A stretch of DNA of 64,000 nucleotides, taken from assembly GCA_029884455.1 (NCBI GenBank), contig JAOUHU010000008.1, positions 1 through 64,000 on the forward strand. The letters are read 5' to 3'. A program made the position numbers and the translations under genes. The stretch is from Gammaproteobacteria bacterium (GTDB taxonomy: Bacteria; Pseudomonadota; Gammaproteobacteria; Steroidobacterales; Woeseiaceae). Shown here in pieces: positions 24,051-33,766 of this stretch. Position 1 is the stretch's first letter, and each line of letters begins with the position of its first letter. Under the pieces are notes generated by a model, which saw only the letters and a program-made list of their open reading frames with translations, made no database searches and was not told the DNA's origin.

Positions 24051-27000
24051 ATGACCGCACGCCAATACTTTAGCAACTTGACGATCAGCACCTTGCTGGC
24101 ACTTCTCGCGATCGATGTCGCACAAGCCGACTTCGGTGATTACCGGCGGCACGCCATGGACCAGCAAACACTGGCTATCGACACCAGTCTTGGCCAGTTG
24201 CGTATCACGCCGGTCGATAACGCCGCATTCGAAGTTCACTACCTTGAAAACGGCGTTAAGCAACTGCCCTCTTTCGCCCTCGCCGAATCCCCACCCCGGA
24301 TCGAGTCCGCCGTCGCCGAGTCGGAATCGTTCATTTCCTTCGCCATCGACGGACTGATAGCTGTTATCGACAAGTCCCCGGTTCGAATCAGCTATGCGAG
24401 CGACGGCTCGGACCTGGTCGCCGAAGCTGGTGGTTATTTCGCGGATAGCACGGCGCGTGGTTTTCGCTTCCGCCTGGACGACGGCGAGAAGATTCTCGGT
24501 GGCGGTGAACGCGTTCTGGGCATGAATCGGCGCGGCAAGCGCATGCCTTTGTACAACAAGGCCTCCTATGGCTATGAATTGCATGCCGAGCAAATGTACT
24601 ACGGCCTTCCTGCCGTGATGTCGTCCGACAGGTACATGATCGTGTTCGACAACTCCGCCAGTGGCTGGCTCGATATCGGGCAAACCGAGCCCGACATTCT
24701 CAGCTTCGAGGCTTCCGGCGGCCGAACCGCTTACCTGATCATTGCCGGCGAGAACTACCCGGCGCTGATCGAAAACTACACCGCCGTCACCGGGCGGCAG
24801 CCTATGCCGCCTCGATGGGCTTTCGGTAATTTCGCGTCCCGCTTCGGTTACCACTCGGAACGGGAAGTGCGTGACACGGTGCGGCGCTACCAAAAGCAGG
24901 ACATACCGCTGGACGCGGTGATCATCGACATTTACTGGTTCGGCCCCGACATCAAGGGCCATATGGGAAACCTGGATTGGGACCGCAATGCATTCCCGAC
25001 TGCCGAGGACATGATTGCCGACTTTTTGCAGCAGGGGATAAAAACAATCGTCGTCACGGAGCCGTTCATCCTGAGTACGTCGAAGCGTTGGCAGGATGCG
25101 GTAGAGAACAAGGCACTTGCCGTCGGCAGCGACGGCGAACCGCGCCGGTTTGATTTCTATTTCGGCAATACTGGCCTGGTCGACGTGTTTAACGCATCCA
25201 CCCGGAACTGGTTCTGGGAGCCGTACCGGATGCTGTTCGATCAGGGCATCGCTGCGAGCTGGGGTGACCTGGGTGAACCGGAAGTGCACCCGGGCGACGC
25301 ACTGCACTGGCTCAGTGAGGCGGGCATGCAGGCGAATGGCGATGAAATCCACAACGCCTTCGGCCATGTCTGGACGAAAATGCTGTACGAACGACAAATT
25401 GCCGCCTGGCCGGACATGCGGCCGCTGATCATGATGCGCTCCGGCTTCGCCGGCAGCCAACGTTACGGCATCGTTCCATGGACCGGTGACGTCAAACGTT
25501 CCTGGGGCGGTCTTAAGCCGCAAATCGAACTGAGTCTGCAAATGGGGCTGTTTGGCCTCGCCTACACGCACTCCGATCTCGGCGGTTTTGCTGACGGCGA
25601 AAAATTCGACCGCGAACTGTATATCCGCTGGTTGCAATACGGCGTGTTCCAGCCGGTGTACCGGCCGCACGCACAGGAGCACATCGCGCCGGAACCGGTT
25701 TTCCATGACCGAAAAACCCGCAAAATTGTACGCGAGTTCATCCAGCTGCGTTACCGGCTGCTGCCATACAACTACACTTTAGCCTATGAAAACAGCCAAA
25801 CCGGCATGCCGCTGATGCGCCCGCTGTTCTTCGAAAATGAAACAGATCTCGACCTGATCGATGCAAAACACGCTTACCTCTGGGGCGATGCATTCCTGGT
25901 AGCGCCGGTCATGGATGCCGGCGTTTCTGCCGTCAGTGTGCCGCTGCCGGCCGGCACCTGGTTCGACTTCTGGGATGACACGCGCTACGAGGGATCGCAG
26001 ACGGTTTCGATCCCGGTGACGCTGGAGACCATTCCGGTACTGGTGCGTGCCGGCTCGTTCGTGCCGATGGCCAAAGATATGCAAACGACCCAAGACTACG
26101 ACAGCGCGCAATTGACGCTGCATTATTACGCCGACAAAAGCGTGCCGCAGTCGAGCGGCCAAATGTACGCCGACGATGGCCACTCGCGGCAAAGCCTCGA
26201 GCAAGGCGCGTACGAGCTGCTGAACTTCAGTGCCGCGCAGCAGGACGCGGCGCTGCGCATCGAGCTCAGCCGAACCAGGGGTCTGTATGCGGGCCGGCCA
26301 GCGTCGCGCCAAGTCGAACTCGTGATTCACAACTGGACCGACGCCGTGACCGTGGCCCGCTTCAATGGCAATAGTGTGCGCCACGTCGTCGACCGAAAAA
26401 CCAGCACGCTTCGCCTGCAATTTGACTGGCACGGCGACGCAGCCCGGCTCGACATCAATACGTGGCCTGCAGCCGAAAAGGCGGTGGTTTACCAGGTTTT
26501 CACGCGCTTGTTCGGAAACCAGAATGCGAACAACGTGCCCTGGGGCACCATCGAACAAAACGGTGTCGGCAAATTCAGCGACTTCACGGATGCCGCGTTG
26601 CAGAGTATCCGCAAGCTGGGCGTGACGCACATCTGGTATACCGGCATACCGCATCACGCGGTCATCCGCGACTACACGGCCTACGGCATCAGCAACGACG
26701 ATCCGGATGTGGTCAAGGGCCGTGCCGGATCACCGTACGCGGTAAAGGACTACTACAACGTCAATCCCGATCTCGCGACCGATCCCGCACAACGGCTCGA
26801 AGAATTCGACGCGTTGATCGAGCGTACACACCGGAATGGCATGCAGGCGATCATCGACATCGTGCCAAACCACGTTGCCCGCAACTACCACTCGACCTCG
26901 GCTCCCGCTGGCGTCGAAGACTTCGGCGCCGGTGATGACACTTCCGTTGCGTGGGCCCGTGACAACAATTTCTATTACGTGGTCGGCGAAGATTTTGTGG

Positions 27001-29105
27001 TACCGGAACCCCCGCCCGGCTACGCACCCCTCGGTGGCGAACCGCACCCGCTGGCCGACGGCCAGTTTTTTGAATCGCCGGCAAAGTGGACCGGCAACGG
27101 CTCGCGTGCCGCCCAGCCGCAAAGCGATGACTGGTACGAAACAGTTAAGATCAATTACGGGGTACGCCCGGATGGCAGCTTTGCCTTCGAGCGTTTGCCC
27201 GAGGAAGCGCGCCACTGGTCGACTCAGGAACACGCAGCGTTCTGGGCCAATAAGGATGTGCCGGACAGCTGGCGAAAGTTTCGCGACATCGTGCTTTACT
27301 GGCTCGCCCGGGGCGTCGACGGATTCCGCTATGACATCGCCGAACTGGTGCCGGTCGAGGTATGGAGCTATCTGAACTCCGCAATCAAGATGCAAAACCC
27401 CGATGCATTCTTGATCGCCGAAGTCTACAACCCGTCACTGTACCGCGACTTTATCCGCCTCGGGCGCATGGACTACCTGTACGACAAGGTCGGCCTGTAC
27501 GACACGCTCAGAGCAGTCATGCAAGGCAACAGCAGCACCGATAGCATCGCCGCAACACATGGCACACTGCTCGACATCGAACAGCACATGCTGCATTTTC
27601 TCGAAAATCATGATGAACAACGCATCGCAAGCGCGGCCTTCGCGGGCGATGCCCGCAAAGGCAAACCGGCCATGGTGGTGTCGGCCTTGCTCGGCAGCGC
27701 GCCGACCATGCTCTACTTCGCGCAGGAGCTTGGCGAACCGGGTGACGGTGATGCGGGTTTTGGCGACCCGACGCGCACCACGATATTCGACTATTGGGGA
27801 GTTCCCGCGCAGCAACGCTGGATAAATGGCGGTCGATTCGACGGCGGCGCATCGACGGCGGCCGAAGTCAAGTTGCGCGACTTTTATGCGCGGCTGCTGA
27901 ACCTGAGCGCGACGAATCCGGCGTTTTCCGGCAAGTATGCCGAGATCCATTCCGCCAACCGACAAGGCAACGCGGCTTATGACGAACAACTTTTTTCCTT
28001 TGTGCGCTGGTCGGACCAGGAACGCCTGATCATTGCGAGTAACTTCAGCGCTGACGAATCGCAGTCGCTGACACTGCGCTTGCCACCCGAGATCGTCAGT
28101 GCATGGCAGATCGGAGCCGGCCGCTATCGCCTCGAAGAGTTGCTGTATGGCGAGAATACGAGCGAACTCGTGGTCGACGCCGGCAGCGGGTCGCTGCGCC
28201 TGGATCTTGAGCCACTCGAATCCGTTGCCTACCGGGTTGCCGAGGCCACGTTCAAGTCGACGCTCGACGTAAACGACTACCTCGAGGATATCGACAACGC
28301 GAATATCGTCGGCAAACTGATCACCTGGCGCGATGTCGAGTCAGGCTTTCTTGGCGAACCCCGCCATGTGCAGGTATGGCTGCCGCCGGGCTATGAAGAC
28401 AATCCGGAGCGCCGCTACCCGGTCATCTACATGTCCGATGGCGAGAACCTGTTCGACCCGCGTATCGCAAGCTGGGGTATCGATTGGGGTATCGATGAGG
28501 CCATCGCGACCGGCAGCGCCGCCAATCGTTTTGAGTCCGCCATCGTAGTCAGCAGCTGGAGCACGGCACGTCGCGGACTCGAGTACTCGCCATGGCACGA
28601 TGCAAAGCAGTATGCGCAGTTTCTGATCGAGGAATTGATGCCGCGTGTTAACCGCGAGTTCCGTACGCGACTCGGGCCGGAAAATACCTCGGCCATGGGC
28701 TCGTCGATGGGTGGCTTGCTGTCCTATTACCTCGTCACCAGGCATCCGGACAGCTTCGGCGCCTGCGGCTGCGTGTCAACGCACTTTGCTTTGGCGGAGG
28801 CCGATCTCGCCGCGTATACGGGTATCGACGCGGGCGACGCTGATGACACGCCTTACATCCTGCGCGACATCGAGAATGGCGCCATGGTTCCGGATGGGGT
28901 GCGCTTGTATTTCGACTACGGCACCGAGACGCTCGATTCCAGTTATGAGTCAGACCACAAGGCGGTACGCGAGTGGTTGCTAGGGCAAGGCCTGGTAGAG
29001 GGCCGGAATTTCCGTATGCGAAAGTATGCCGGTGCCGAGCACTCGGAAGCTGCTTGGCGCGCCCGCGTTGGCGATCAACTGCAATGGTTGCTGCAGGGCG
29101 ACTAG
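24051..29105 (+). CDS. GH31-GH13-esterase triple-domain fusion protein
   Basis: A 1684-residue exported protein with three catalytic modules. A signal peptide ends near residue 26 (DVAQA). GH31 alpha-glucosidase (about 30-790): SWGDLGEPE with nucleophile Asp406 and RSGFAGSQRYG followed by WTGDV with acid/base Asp480. GH13 alpha-amylase-like (about 805-1390): IIDIVPNH, DGFRYD with Asp1095, AEVYNP with Glu1124 and FLENHD with Asp1188. Carbohydrate-esterase-like alpha/beta hydrolase (about 1395-1684): VWLPPGYED, YMSDGENLFDP, GSSMGG with Ser1552 and AGAEHSE with His1664. All catalytic residues seem intact, and the frame is open throughout. AAGGATCC precedes the ATG. It probably degrades acylated or branched alpha-glucans in the periplasm or outside the cell. 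Confidence 0.85.
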   Translation: MTARQYFSNLTISTLLALLAIDVAQADFGDYRRHAMDQQTLAIDTSLGQLRITPVDNAAFEVHYLENGVKQLPSFALAESPPRIESAVAESESFISFAIDGLIAVIDKSPVRISYASDGSDLVAEAGGYFADSTARGFRFRLDDGEKILGGGERVLGMNRRGKRMPLYNKASYGYELHAEQMYYGLPAVMSSDRYMIVFDNSASGWLDIGQTEPDILSFEASGGRTAYLIIAGENYPALIENYTAVTGRQPMPPRWAFGNFASRFGYHSEREVRDTVRRYQKQDIPLDAVIIDIYWFGPDIKGHMGNLDWDRNAFPTAEDMIADFLQQGIKTIVVTEPFILSTSKRWQDAVENKALAVGSDGEPRRFDFYFGNTGLVDVFNASTRNWFWEPYRMLFDQGIAASWGDLGEPEVHPGDALHWLSEAGMQANGDEIHNAFGHVWTKMLYERQIAAWPDMRPLIMMRSGFAGSQRYGIVPWTGDVKRSWGGLKPQIELSLQMGLFGLAYTHSDLGGFADGEKFDRELYIRWLQYGVFQPVYRPHAQEHIAPEPVFHDRKTRKIVREFIQLRYRLLPYNYTLAYENSQTGMPLMRPLFFENETDLDLIDAKHAYLWGDAFLVAPVMDAGVSAVSVPLPAGTWFDFWDDTRYEGSQTVSIPVTLETIPVLVRAGSFVPMAKDMQTTQDYDSAQLTLHYYADKSVPQSSGQMYADDGHSRQSLEQGAYELLNFSAAQQDAALRIELSRTRGLYAGRPASRQVELVIHNWTDAVTVARFNGNSVRHVVDRKTSTLRLQFDWHGDAARLDINTWPAAEKAVVYQVFTRLFGNQNANNVPWGTIEQNGVGKFSDFTDAALQSIRKLGVTHIWYTGIPHHAVIRDYTAYGISNDDPDVVKGRAGSPYAVKDYYNVNPDLATDPAQRLEEFDALIERTHRNGMQAIIDIVPNHVARNYHSTSAPAGVEDFGAGDDTSVAWARDNNFYYVVGEDFVVPEPPPGYAPLGGEPHPLADGQFFESPAKWTGNGSRAAQPQSDDWYETVKINYGVRPDGSFAFERLPEEARHWSTQEHAAFWANKDVPDSWRKFRDIVLYWLARGVDGFRYDIAELVPVEVWSYLNSAIKMQNPDAFLIAEVYNPSLYRDFIRLGRMDYLYDKVGLYDTLRAVMQGNSSTDSIAATHGTLLDIEQHMLHFLENHDEQRIASAAFAGDARKGKPAMVVSALLGSAPTMLYFAQELGEPGDGDAGFGDPTRTTIFDYWGVPAQQRWINGGRFDGGASTAAEVKLRDFYARLLNLSATNPAFSGKYAEIHSANRQGNAAYDEQLFSFVRWSDQERLIIASNFSADESQSLTLRLPPEIVSAWQIGAGRYRLEELLYGENTSELVVDAGSGSLRLDLEPLESVAYRVAEATFKSTLDVNDYLEDIDNANIVGKLITWRDVESGFLGEPRHVQVWLPPGYEDNPERRYPVIYMSDGENLFDPRIASWGIDWGIDEAIATGSAANRFESAIVVSSWSTARRGLEYSPWHDAKQYAQFLIEELMPRVNREFRTRLGPENTSAMGSSMGGLLSYYLVTRHPDSFGACGCVSTHFALAEADLAAYTGIDAGDADDTPYILRDIENGAMVPDGVRLYFDYGTETLDSSYESDHKAVREWLLGQGLVEGRNFRMRKYAGAEHSEAAWRARVGDQLQWLLQGD

Positions 29106-29107
29106 CC

Positions 29108-30628
29108 TTACGCGTTGGCCGCGGCTCGCAATTCATCGAGTCGTTCGCGGTGAGGCCGGAAGTTAAGCGTGCAGCCTCGCAGGTACTTCTCGATGTCGTG
29201 TAAGTTGAATTTGTGGGCGAGCTCGTTGCCAGGGCGCAACTGGTCTTGTGTCGGGTAAATGCCTTTGCCGGCCAGCAAACAGTTCCAGGACATGCTCGGG
29301 AAGTAGGCGTCCAGGGCCTGGCGTTCGAGTTCGTCCGTGATGTTCTTGCCCTGTAGCCACGCGGTCAGGATCTGCCGCAAGGACGGCGAGATTTTTTCGT
29401 TGCATCCTGCATCACGCCAGTAAGGCGTGTCGGTGCGTGTGTTGATGCGATAGTGGCAGACGATGTAGTCGCGCACGGCGTCGAAGCGCTTGCTGATCCG
29501 CGCGTTGAACTCCTCGCGGTACCGGTCGCTCATATCGCCCTTCATCGCCGCCTCGAAAAAGCGGAATACCGTTTCCTGTACCATGTCGAGCGCTGTGGCT
29601 TCGAGCGGTTCGATAAAACCTTGTGACAAGCCGACAGCCAGGCAGTTCTTGACCCAGTGCTCGCGCACGCGGCCAACCTTGAATTTCAGCCGCCGTGCTG
29701 CGATGTCCGAGTCCCCGAGCCCCAGGTGTTGCCGGAATTCCATTTCCGCAGCGTCATCATCCACGTACTTCGAGCTGTACACGTAGCCGTTGCCAAAACG
29801 CGAGGTCAGCGGAATTTTCCAGGCCCAGCCGTACTTGAGCGCCGTCGAAACCGTTTGCGGTTCCGGGTTCTCATCCGCTTCCGTCGGAAAGACGACCGCC
29901 GAATCGTTATACAGCACCTCTGCGCAGTTCTCGAATGGCACCCCGAGCGCCTGCTGCAACAACTGGCTGCGAAAGCCGGTCGAGTCAACATAGAAATCCG
30001 CCTTGATAGTCTGCTCGCTGTCGGTCTGCAGATAATCGATGTAACCCTTGTCGTCGAGCACGACTTCGGTGACTGTTGCCTGGCGGTACTTGACGCCCTT
30101 TTTTGCGGCCCAGTCCTTCAGGAATTCACCCAGCAGCCCGGAGTTGAAGTGGTAGCCGTAATTCATTTTGAACGGGAAATTGGGCGGCGCCACCGGCGCC
30201 TGCCGTTGCGTCGCCAGGTACCACTCGAGGAAAAACTGGCTCGGGTGGCCGTCGAGGTCCACGCCCTGGCGGCGCAGGAAGCTGTTGTGGTAGAACGCGG
30301 GCACCGTAAACTCGTCGGGCTGGCTCTGGAACGGATGGAAATACTCGTCAAATCCGGCTCGCGTCGACCAATGCCGGAACGTGATGCCGGTCTTGTAGGT
30401 TGCATCGCAGCGGCTCATCCAGTCGCTTTCCTCGACACCGACGTAGTCGAGGAATTTCTTCAGCGGTGGCGTCGAGCCTTCGCCGACGCCGATGATGCCG
30501 ATATCGGGCGATTCGACCAGGGTGATGTCGTAATCCTTGCCTTGCCAACCTTTCGCCAGCATGTTGGCAGCAATCCAGCCAGCGGTGCCACCGCCCAGTA
30601 TCACGAAGCTCTTGGTGCCCTTGCGCAT
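29108..30628 (-). CDS. Second tryptophan-halogenase-like flavin enzyme
   Basis: A 506-residue paralogue of the halogenase at 18205. GGGTAGW (residues 12-18), GVGEGSTP, Lys79 in CDATYKTGITF (the same number as the PrnA catalytic lysine), WAWKIP and FIEPLEATAL are all present. It follows the TonB-dependent receptor on the same strand, behind two hairpins, and converges with the fusion gene with a two-base gap. Placement directly after a carbohydrate TonB receptor is the known context of many uncharacterised halogenase-like genes. No flavin reductase is visible, and the natural substrate is unknown. Confidence 0.8.
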   Translation of the reverse strand: MRKGTKSFVILGGGTAGWIAANMLAKGWQGKDYDITLVESPDIGIIGVGEGSTPPLKKFLDYVGVEESDWMSRCDATYKTGITFRHWSTRAGFDEYFHPFQSQPDEFTVPAFYHNSFLRRQGVDLDGHPSQFFLEWYLATQRQAPVAPPNFPFKMNYGYHFNSGLLGEFLKDWAAKKGVKYRQATVTEVVLDDKGYIDYLQTDSEQTIKADFYVDSTGFRSQLLQQALGVPFENCAEVLYNDSAVVFPTEADENPEPQTVSTALKYGWAWKIPLTSRFGNGYVYSSKYVDDDAAEMEFRQHLGLGDSDIAARRLKFKVGRVREHWVKNCLAVGLSQGFIEPLEATALDMVQETVFRFFEAAMKGDMSDRYREEFNARISKRFDAVRDYIVCHYRINTRTDTPYWRDAGCNEKISPSLRQILTAWLQGKNITDELERQALDAYFPSMSWNCLLAGKGIYPTQDQLRPGNELAHKFNLHDIEKYLRGCTLNFRPHRERLDELRAAANA

Positions 30629-30656
30629 AATCGCTTCCGCTAAAACTCCGAGACTG

Positions 30657-30700
30657 CCAAAGAAAAGGCCGCCCGAAAAGCAACGCTCCTCGGACGGCCT
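30657..30700 (-). terminator. Intrinsic terminator after the TonB receptor gene
   Basis: On the minus strand, AGGCCGTCCGA and TCGGGCGGCCT form an 11-bp stem with one G-T pair, followed by TTTTCTTT. A second hairpin (CCCGGC, loop GCAA, GCCGGG) lies just before it at 30702-30717. The U-tract is interrupted, so termination may be partial and allow low expression of the halogenase. Confidence 0.55.
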
Positions 30701-30746
30701 GCCCGGCTTGCGCCGGGAGATACCTCAGGCGTATCGAGTTGACAGG

Positions 30747-33692
30747 TTAATACCGGTAGTTGAGACCGAAATAGTATTGCCGCCCGAACGACCTGTATTC
30801 GCCGAGCAATCCGGACACACCGTATTCAATGATCGCCGCCTCGTCGGTGAGGTTGTTGCCCGACACCACCACGCTGAGACCGTTTTCCCACGCATAGGAT
30901 ACCTGCGCGTCCACGGTAGTGTAATCCTGCGACCACGACGGCTGCTGTCCCTGCGGCGTCGGAATTCTCTGGATAAACTCGTCGCGGTAACGCACGTTGA
31001 CATGCGCGCTGAAGGCCTCGTAATCGTAGAAGAGCGTGGCGCTCCAGACGTTTTCGGACAAGCCTGGCAACGGCTGGATATTGCTCGAACCCAGTATCTG
31101 CCCGCCGGTGATCTCGGTCTCGCTCTGGGTATAGGAGTAGCTTGCCGTCGCACCGAGCCCGGACCAGATACCCGACAGATTGTCGAAGGTCTTGGTGCCG
31201 GCCAACTCGATACCACGGATGTAGCCGCCGCGGTCATTGTTGATGTAGGTCTGGTAGATATTCAGGAATGACCCGGCGGGCACGGTGACACCCACCGAGG
31301 CGGGATCAACACCGAATAACTGATTCGGTCCCTCGATGAGCGACTCGATGTCCTTCCAGAACACGGCCGCGCTCACGGCACCGCTGCTGTCTTCGAAGTA
31401 GTGCTCATAGGACAGGTCGGCCTGGCTGGCGCGGAACGGATCGAGGTAGGGTGAACCGTCATTCCAGACATTGTATTCCTGCAAACCAAAGTTCGGACTG
31501 GTCGGATCGGTAATCACGCTACCCGACCAGTTGCCACGGGCTTGCACCATCTGCCCGACCGGCGGGCGGCTCATGACTTTGGCTGCCGCAAAGCGCAGGA
31601 TGTCGTTGTCGCTGAGCTCGAACGCCAGGTTCAGGGACGGCAGCGTGTCGCTGTAGTCCGGACCGTACTTGTTGAACAGCAGGTAATCGTTGGTAACCCC
31701 GAGGTCGTCCGTGATCGGTGTGCCAAGGCCACCGCCAACGTTCTGCAGGCCGGCCGTCTTGACATCGCTCTCGATGTAACGCACGCCGAGATTGCCGCGG
31801 ACCGGCACGCTGCCCCAGGTGAAGTCGAGGTTCGCCATCAGGTAGAACGCCTCGGTATCCTCGGTCAGCGTGTTGTCGTTGATCAGGGTCCAGTCATCGG
31901 ACCATTTGTCGAGGCCCGCGTCATTGCCGGCACCGAATATCGAGCGTCCCAGCGCATCGATGTTGGTCACGGCGACATGATCGGGCAGGCCCGGAAGCGA
32001 CTGGATCGTAACGAAATCAGCGATGGATTGCGGCTCACAGACCAGCGGGTTGGAGCCAGCGACGGTGTCATTGGCCTCACACCAGCTGTTGATGCCATCG
32101 TTGAAGATGCCCTCGCGCCCGCCGTACTGGAAGGTGCCGCGCTCGGTCGTAAACTCACGGTCCGAGATTCGTACGCCGACCTCGATCGAGGAGACCGGGC
32201 CCCATTCCACATCCTGCTTGAAGTCGACCTTGAACGCGCTGATTTCGTCCGAGTATGCATGCGGATAGCGCTCGTACCGGCCGAGGCGCATTACGGTCGG
32301 GTCATCGAAGGCAACATTTGTGAACGTGGCCGACGGGATGCCCTGGCCGTTCAGCGTGTACGTCATCGATTGCCCTGGCACCTCCTGGAAGGTACCGGCG
32401 CCGTTGAAGTCAAGCTGGTAGGCGTGCATCGTGGCGATGCGATCTTCGCGCGTCTTGTCGCCTTCGCTCTGGTAAATGTCGAAACTCAGCGTGCTGCTGT
32501 CCGTGGGGTACCACTCCAGGTTAAGACCGTAAGTGGTGCTGTCCGCCACCGTAGACTGATCCTCGGTGCGCGCCTCGAAATACGGATGGTCGCGCCCACC
32601 GCTGGCGATATTCTGATTGACGGCCGCAATCGTGGCGCTGGTGATGACGCCGTTCTCGATGACCGGGTTGCTGACAATCGTATTGGCCGCCGCACCTTCC
32701 CGGAAACCGCTCGCGGTGATGCCGGTGCGCTGGTCGTTGCGATCGAACTCCGACTGGAAATAGTCGAACCGCGCCTTGAAACTGTCGCTGGGCTCCCAGT
32801 TAAGTGCCGCCACGACACCCGTGCGCTCGTCGCTACCGGTGCCTGCCTGCCACTGGAAGGCACGAGGCATGTATTCATTGCCTGCGGTGCCGTCGCCGGA
32901 AAAGCCGATCGAATCCGTGTCGTCGGCGCCGGCACGGCCCATGATGAACGCATTCGGCTGGTCCAGGAAGGAGTAACCGAGCGCCACACCGAGGGTGTCG
33001 TCCACAAACTTACCCTGGTAGGAAGCAGTGACACGTGAGCCGCTCTCGTCGCCGCCGAATTCGTCAGCCGCATCGTTTTGCGACAGCCTGAGATTGGCAA
33101 CGAAGTTATGCTGTTGCGGCGCATCCAGCGGGTTTGCCGTCTTCAGCTCGACGATACCGGCGACGCCACCTTCCAGCTGCGAGGCTTTGGGCGACTTGTA
33201 CACGGCCGCCTGGTTGATCAGTTCAGCAGGATACTGGTCGAAAGACATCCAGCGCGTGTTCGCAGAATAGCCTGCCGTCGACGCCTGCTCGCGACCATTC
33301 AGCGTGGTCTGCACGAAGTCGCCATCCATGCCGCGAATATTGAGCTGCGACGATTGTCCGGAATCGCGCACGGTCGTCACGCCCGGTACACGGCCAAGCG
33401 CGTCGGCAATGGACTGGTCAGGGAGATTACCGAGCGCACCGGCGTCGACGACGTCAGAAATGGTGTCGGCCAGGCGCTTGCTTTCCACAGAGTTGAGGAC
33501 GCTGGTGCGAATGCCGATGGATACAATCTCCTCAATCGTTCCATCATCCTGCGCCGCGGCATTGGTCGGTATCATTACCGCGCCAGGCAAAGCCGCCGCA
33601 ATAGCCAATGACAATGCGGTGCGCCGAATATGCAGAGACATACCTGAGTCTGCTGAGATCGCTTTGCCATACATTTGATTCTTTGTAGCCAT
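30747..33692 (-). CDS. TonB-dependent receptor, probable maltodextrin transporter
   Basis: A 981-residue outer-membrane receptor. The signal peptide (about 17-48) ends in NAAAQDDG. A short TonB-box region with IEEIVSIGIRTS and then a plug domain follow: DQSIADALGRVPGVTTVRD, LNIRGMDGDFVQTTLNGRE and LEGGVAGIVELKT. The remaining residues form the 22-strand barrel, ending in YYFGLNYRY with an aromatic terminal residue as outer-membrane proteins require. It lacks the N-terminal STN signalling domain, so it is not expected to talk to an ECF sigma/anti-sigma pair. Next to glucan enzymes and a LacI-type operator, it resembles the MalA-type maltodextrin receptors described in Caulobacter. GGGGGAA lies upstream of the start. 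Confidence 0.85.
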   Translation of the reverse strand: MATKNQMYGKAISADSGMSLHIRRTALSLAIAAALPGAVMIPTNAAAQDDGTIEEIVSIGIRTSVLNSVESKRLADTISDVVDAGALGNLPDQSIADALGRVPGVTTVRDSGQSSQLNIRGMDGDFVQTTLNGREQASTAGYSANTRWMSFDQYPAELINQAAVYKSPKASQLEGGVAGIVELKTANPLDAPQQHNFVANLRLSQNDAADEFGGDESGSRVTASYQGKFVDDTLGVALGYSFLDQPNAFIMGRAGADDTDSIGFSGDGTAGNEYMPRAFQWQAGTGSDERTGVVAALNWEPSDSFKARFDYFQSEFDRNDQRTGITASGFREGAAANTIVSNPVIENGVITSATIAAVNQNIASGGRDHPYFEARTEDQSTVADSTTYGLNLEWYPTDSSTLSFDIYQSEGDKTREDRIATMHAYQLDFNGAGTFQEVPGQSMTYTLNGQGIPSATFTNVAFDDPTVMRLGRYERYPHAYSDEISAFKVDFKQDVEWGPVSSIEVGVRISDREFTTERGTFQYGGREGIFNDGINSWCEANDTVAGSNPLVCEPQSIADFVTIQSLPGLPDHVAVTNIDALGRSIFGAGNDAGLDKWSDDWTLINDNTLTEDTEAFYLMANLDFTWGSVPVRGNLGVRYIESDVKTAGLQNVGGGLGTPITDDLGVTNDYLLFNKYGPDYSDTLPSLNLAFELSDNDILRFAAAKVMSRPPVGQMVQARGNWSGSVITDPTSPNFGLQEYNVWNDGSPYLDPFRASQADLSYEHYFEDSSGAVSAAVFWKDIESLIEGPNQLFGVDPASVGVTVPAGSFLNIYQTYINNDRGGYIRGIELAGTKTFDNLSGIWSGLGATASYSYTQSETEITGGQILGSSNIQPLPGLSENVWSATLFYDYEAFSAHVNVRYRDEFIQRIPTPQGQQPSWSQDYTTVDAQVSYAWENGLSVVVSGNNLTDEAAIIEYGVSGLLGEYRSFGRQYYFGLNYRY

Positions 33693-33737
33693 TTGAACGT
33701 TCCCCCGGAGAATTACCAGATTGACTTACATCCCGGC

Positions 33738-33766
33738 ATGGTATGAAGCGTGTCTGCACGGGGCAA
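33738..33766 (-). promoter_or_regulatory. Candidate sigma-70 promoter for the receptor gene
   Basis: On the minus strand TTGCCC (33766-33761) and TACCAT (33743-33738) are separated by 17 bases. The -35 box overlaps the last bases of the palindrome, so a protein bound there would block RNA polymerase. The match to consensus is moderate. Confidence 0.4.

Noticed and set aside
24003-25706. Long open frame antisense to the GH31 region
   Set aside because: It mirrors the third-position GC bias of the true gene, has no ribosome site or recognisable domain, and the sense protein has complete catalytic motifs.
18205-30628. Halogenase genes as part of a natural-product cluster
   Set aside because: No NRPS, PKS, terpene or RiPP genes, or flavin reductase, are present; the neighbours are sugar transport and hydrolysis genes.
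31542-33038. Long open frame antisense to the TonB receptor
   Set aside because: Shadow of the receptor; the sense strand has plug and barrel features.
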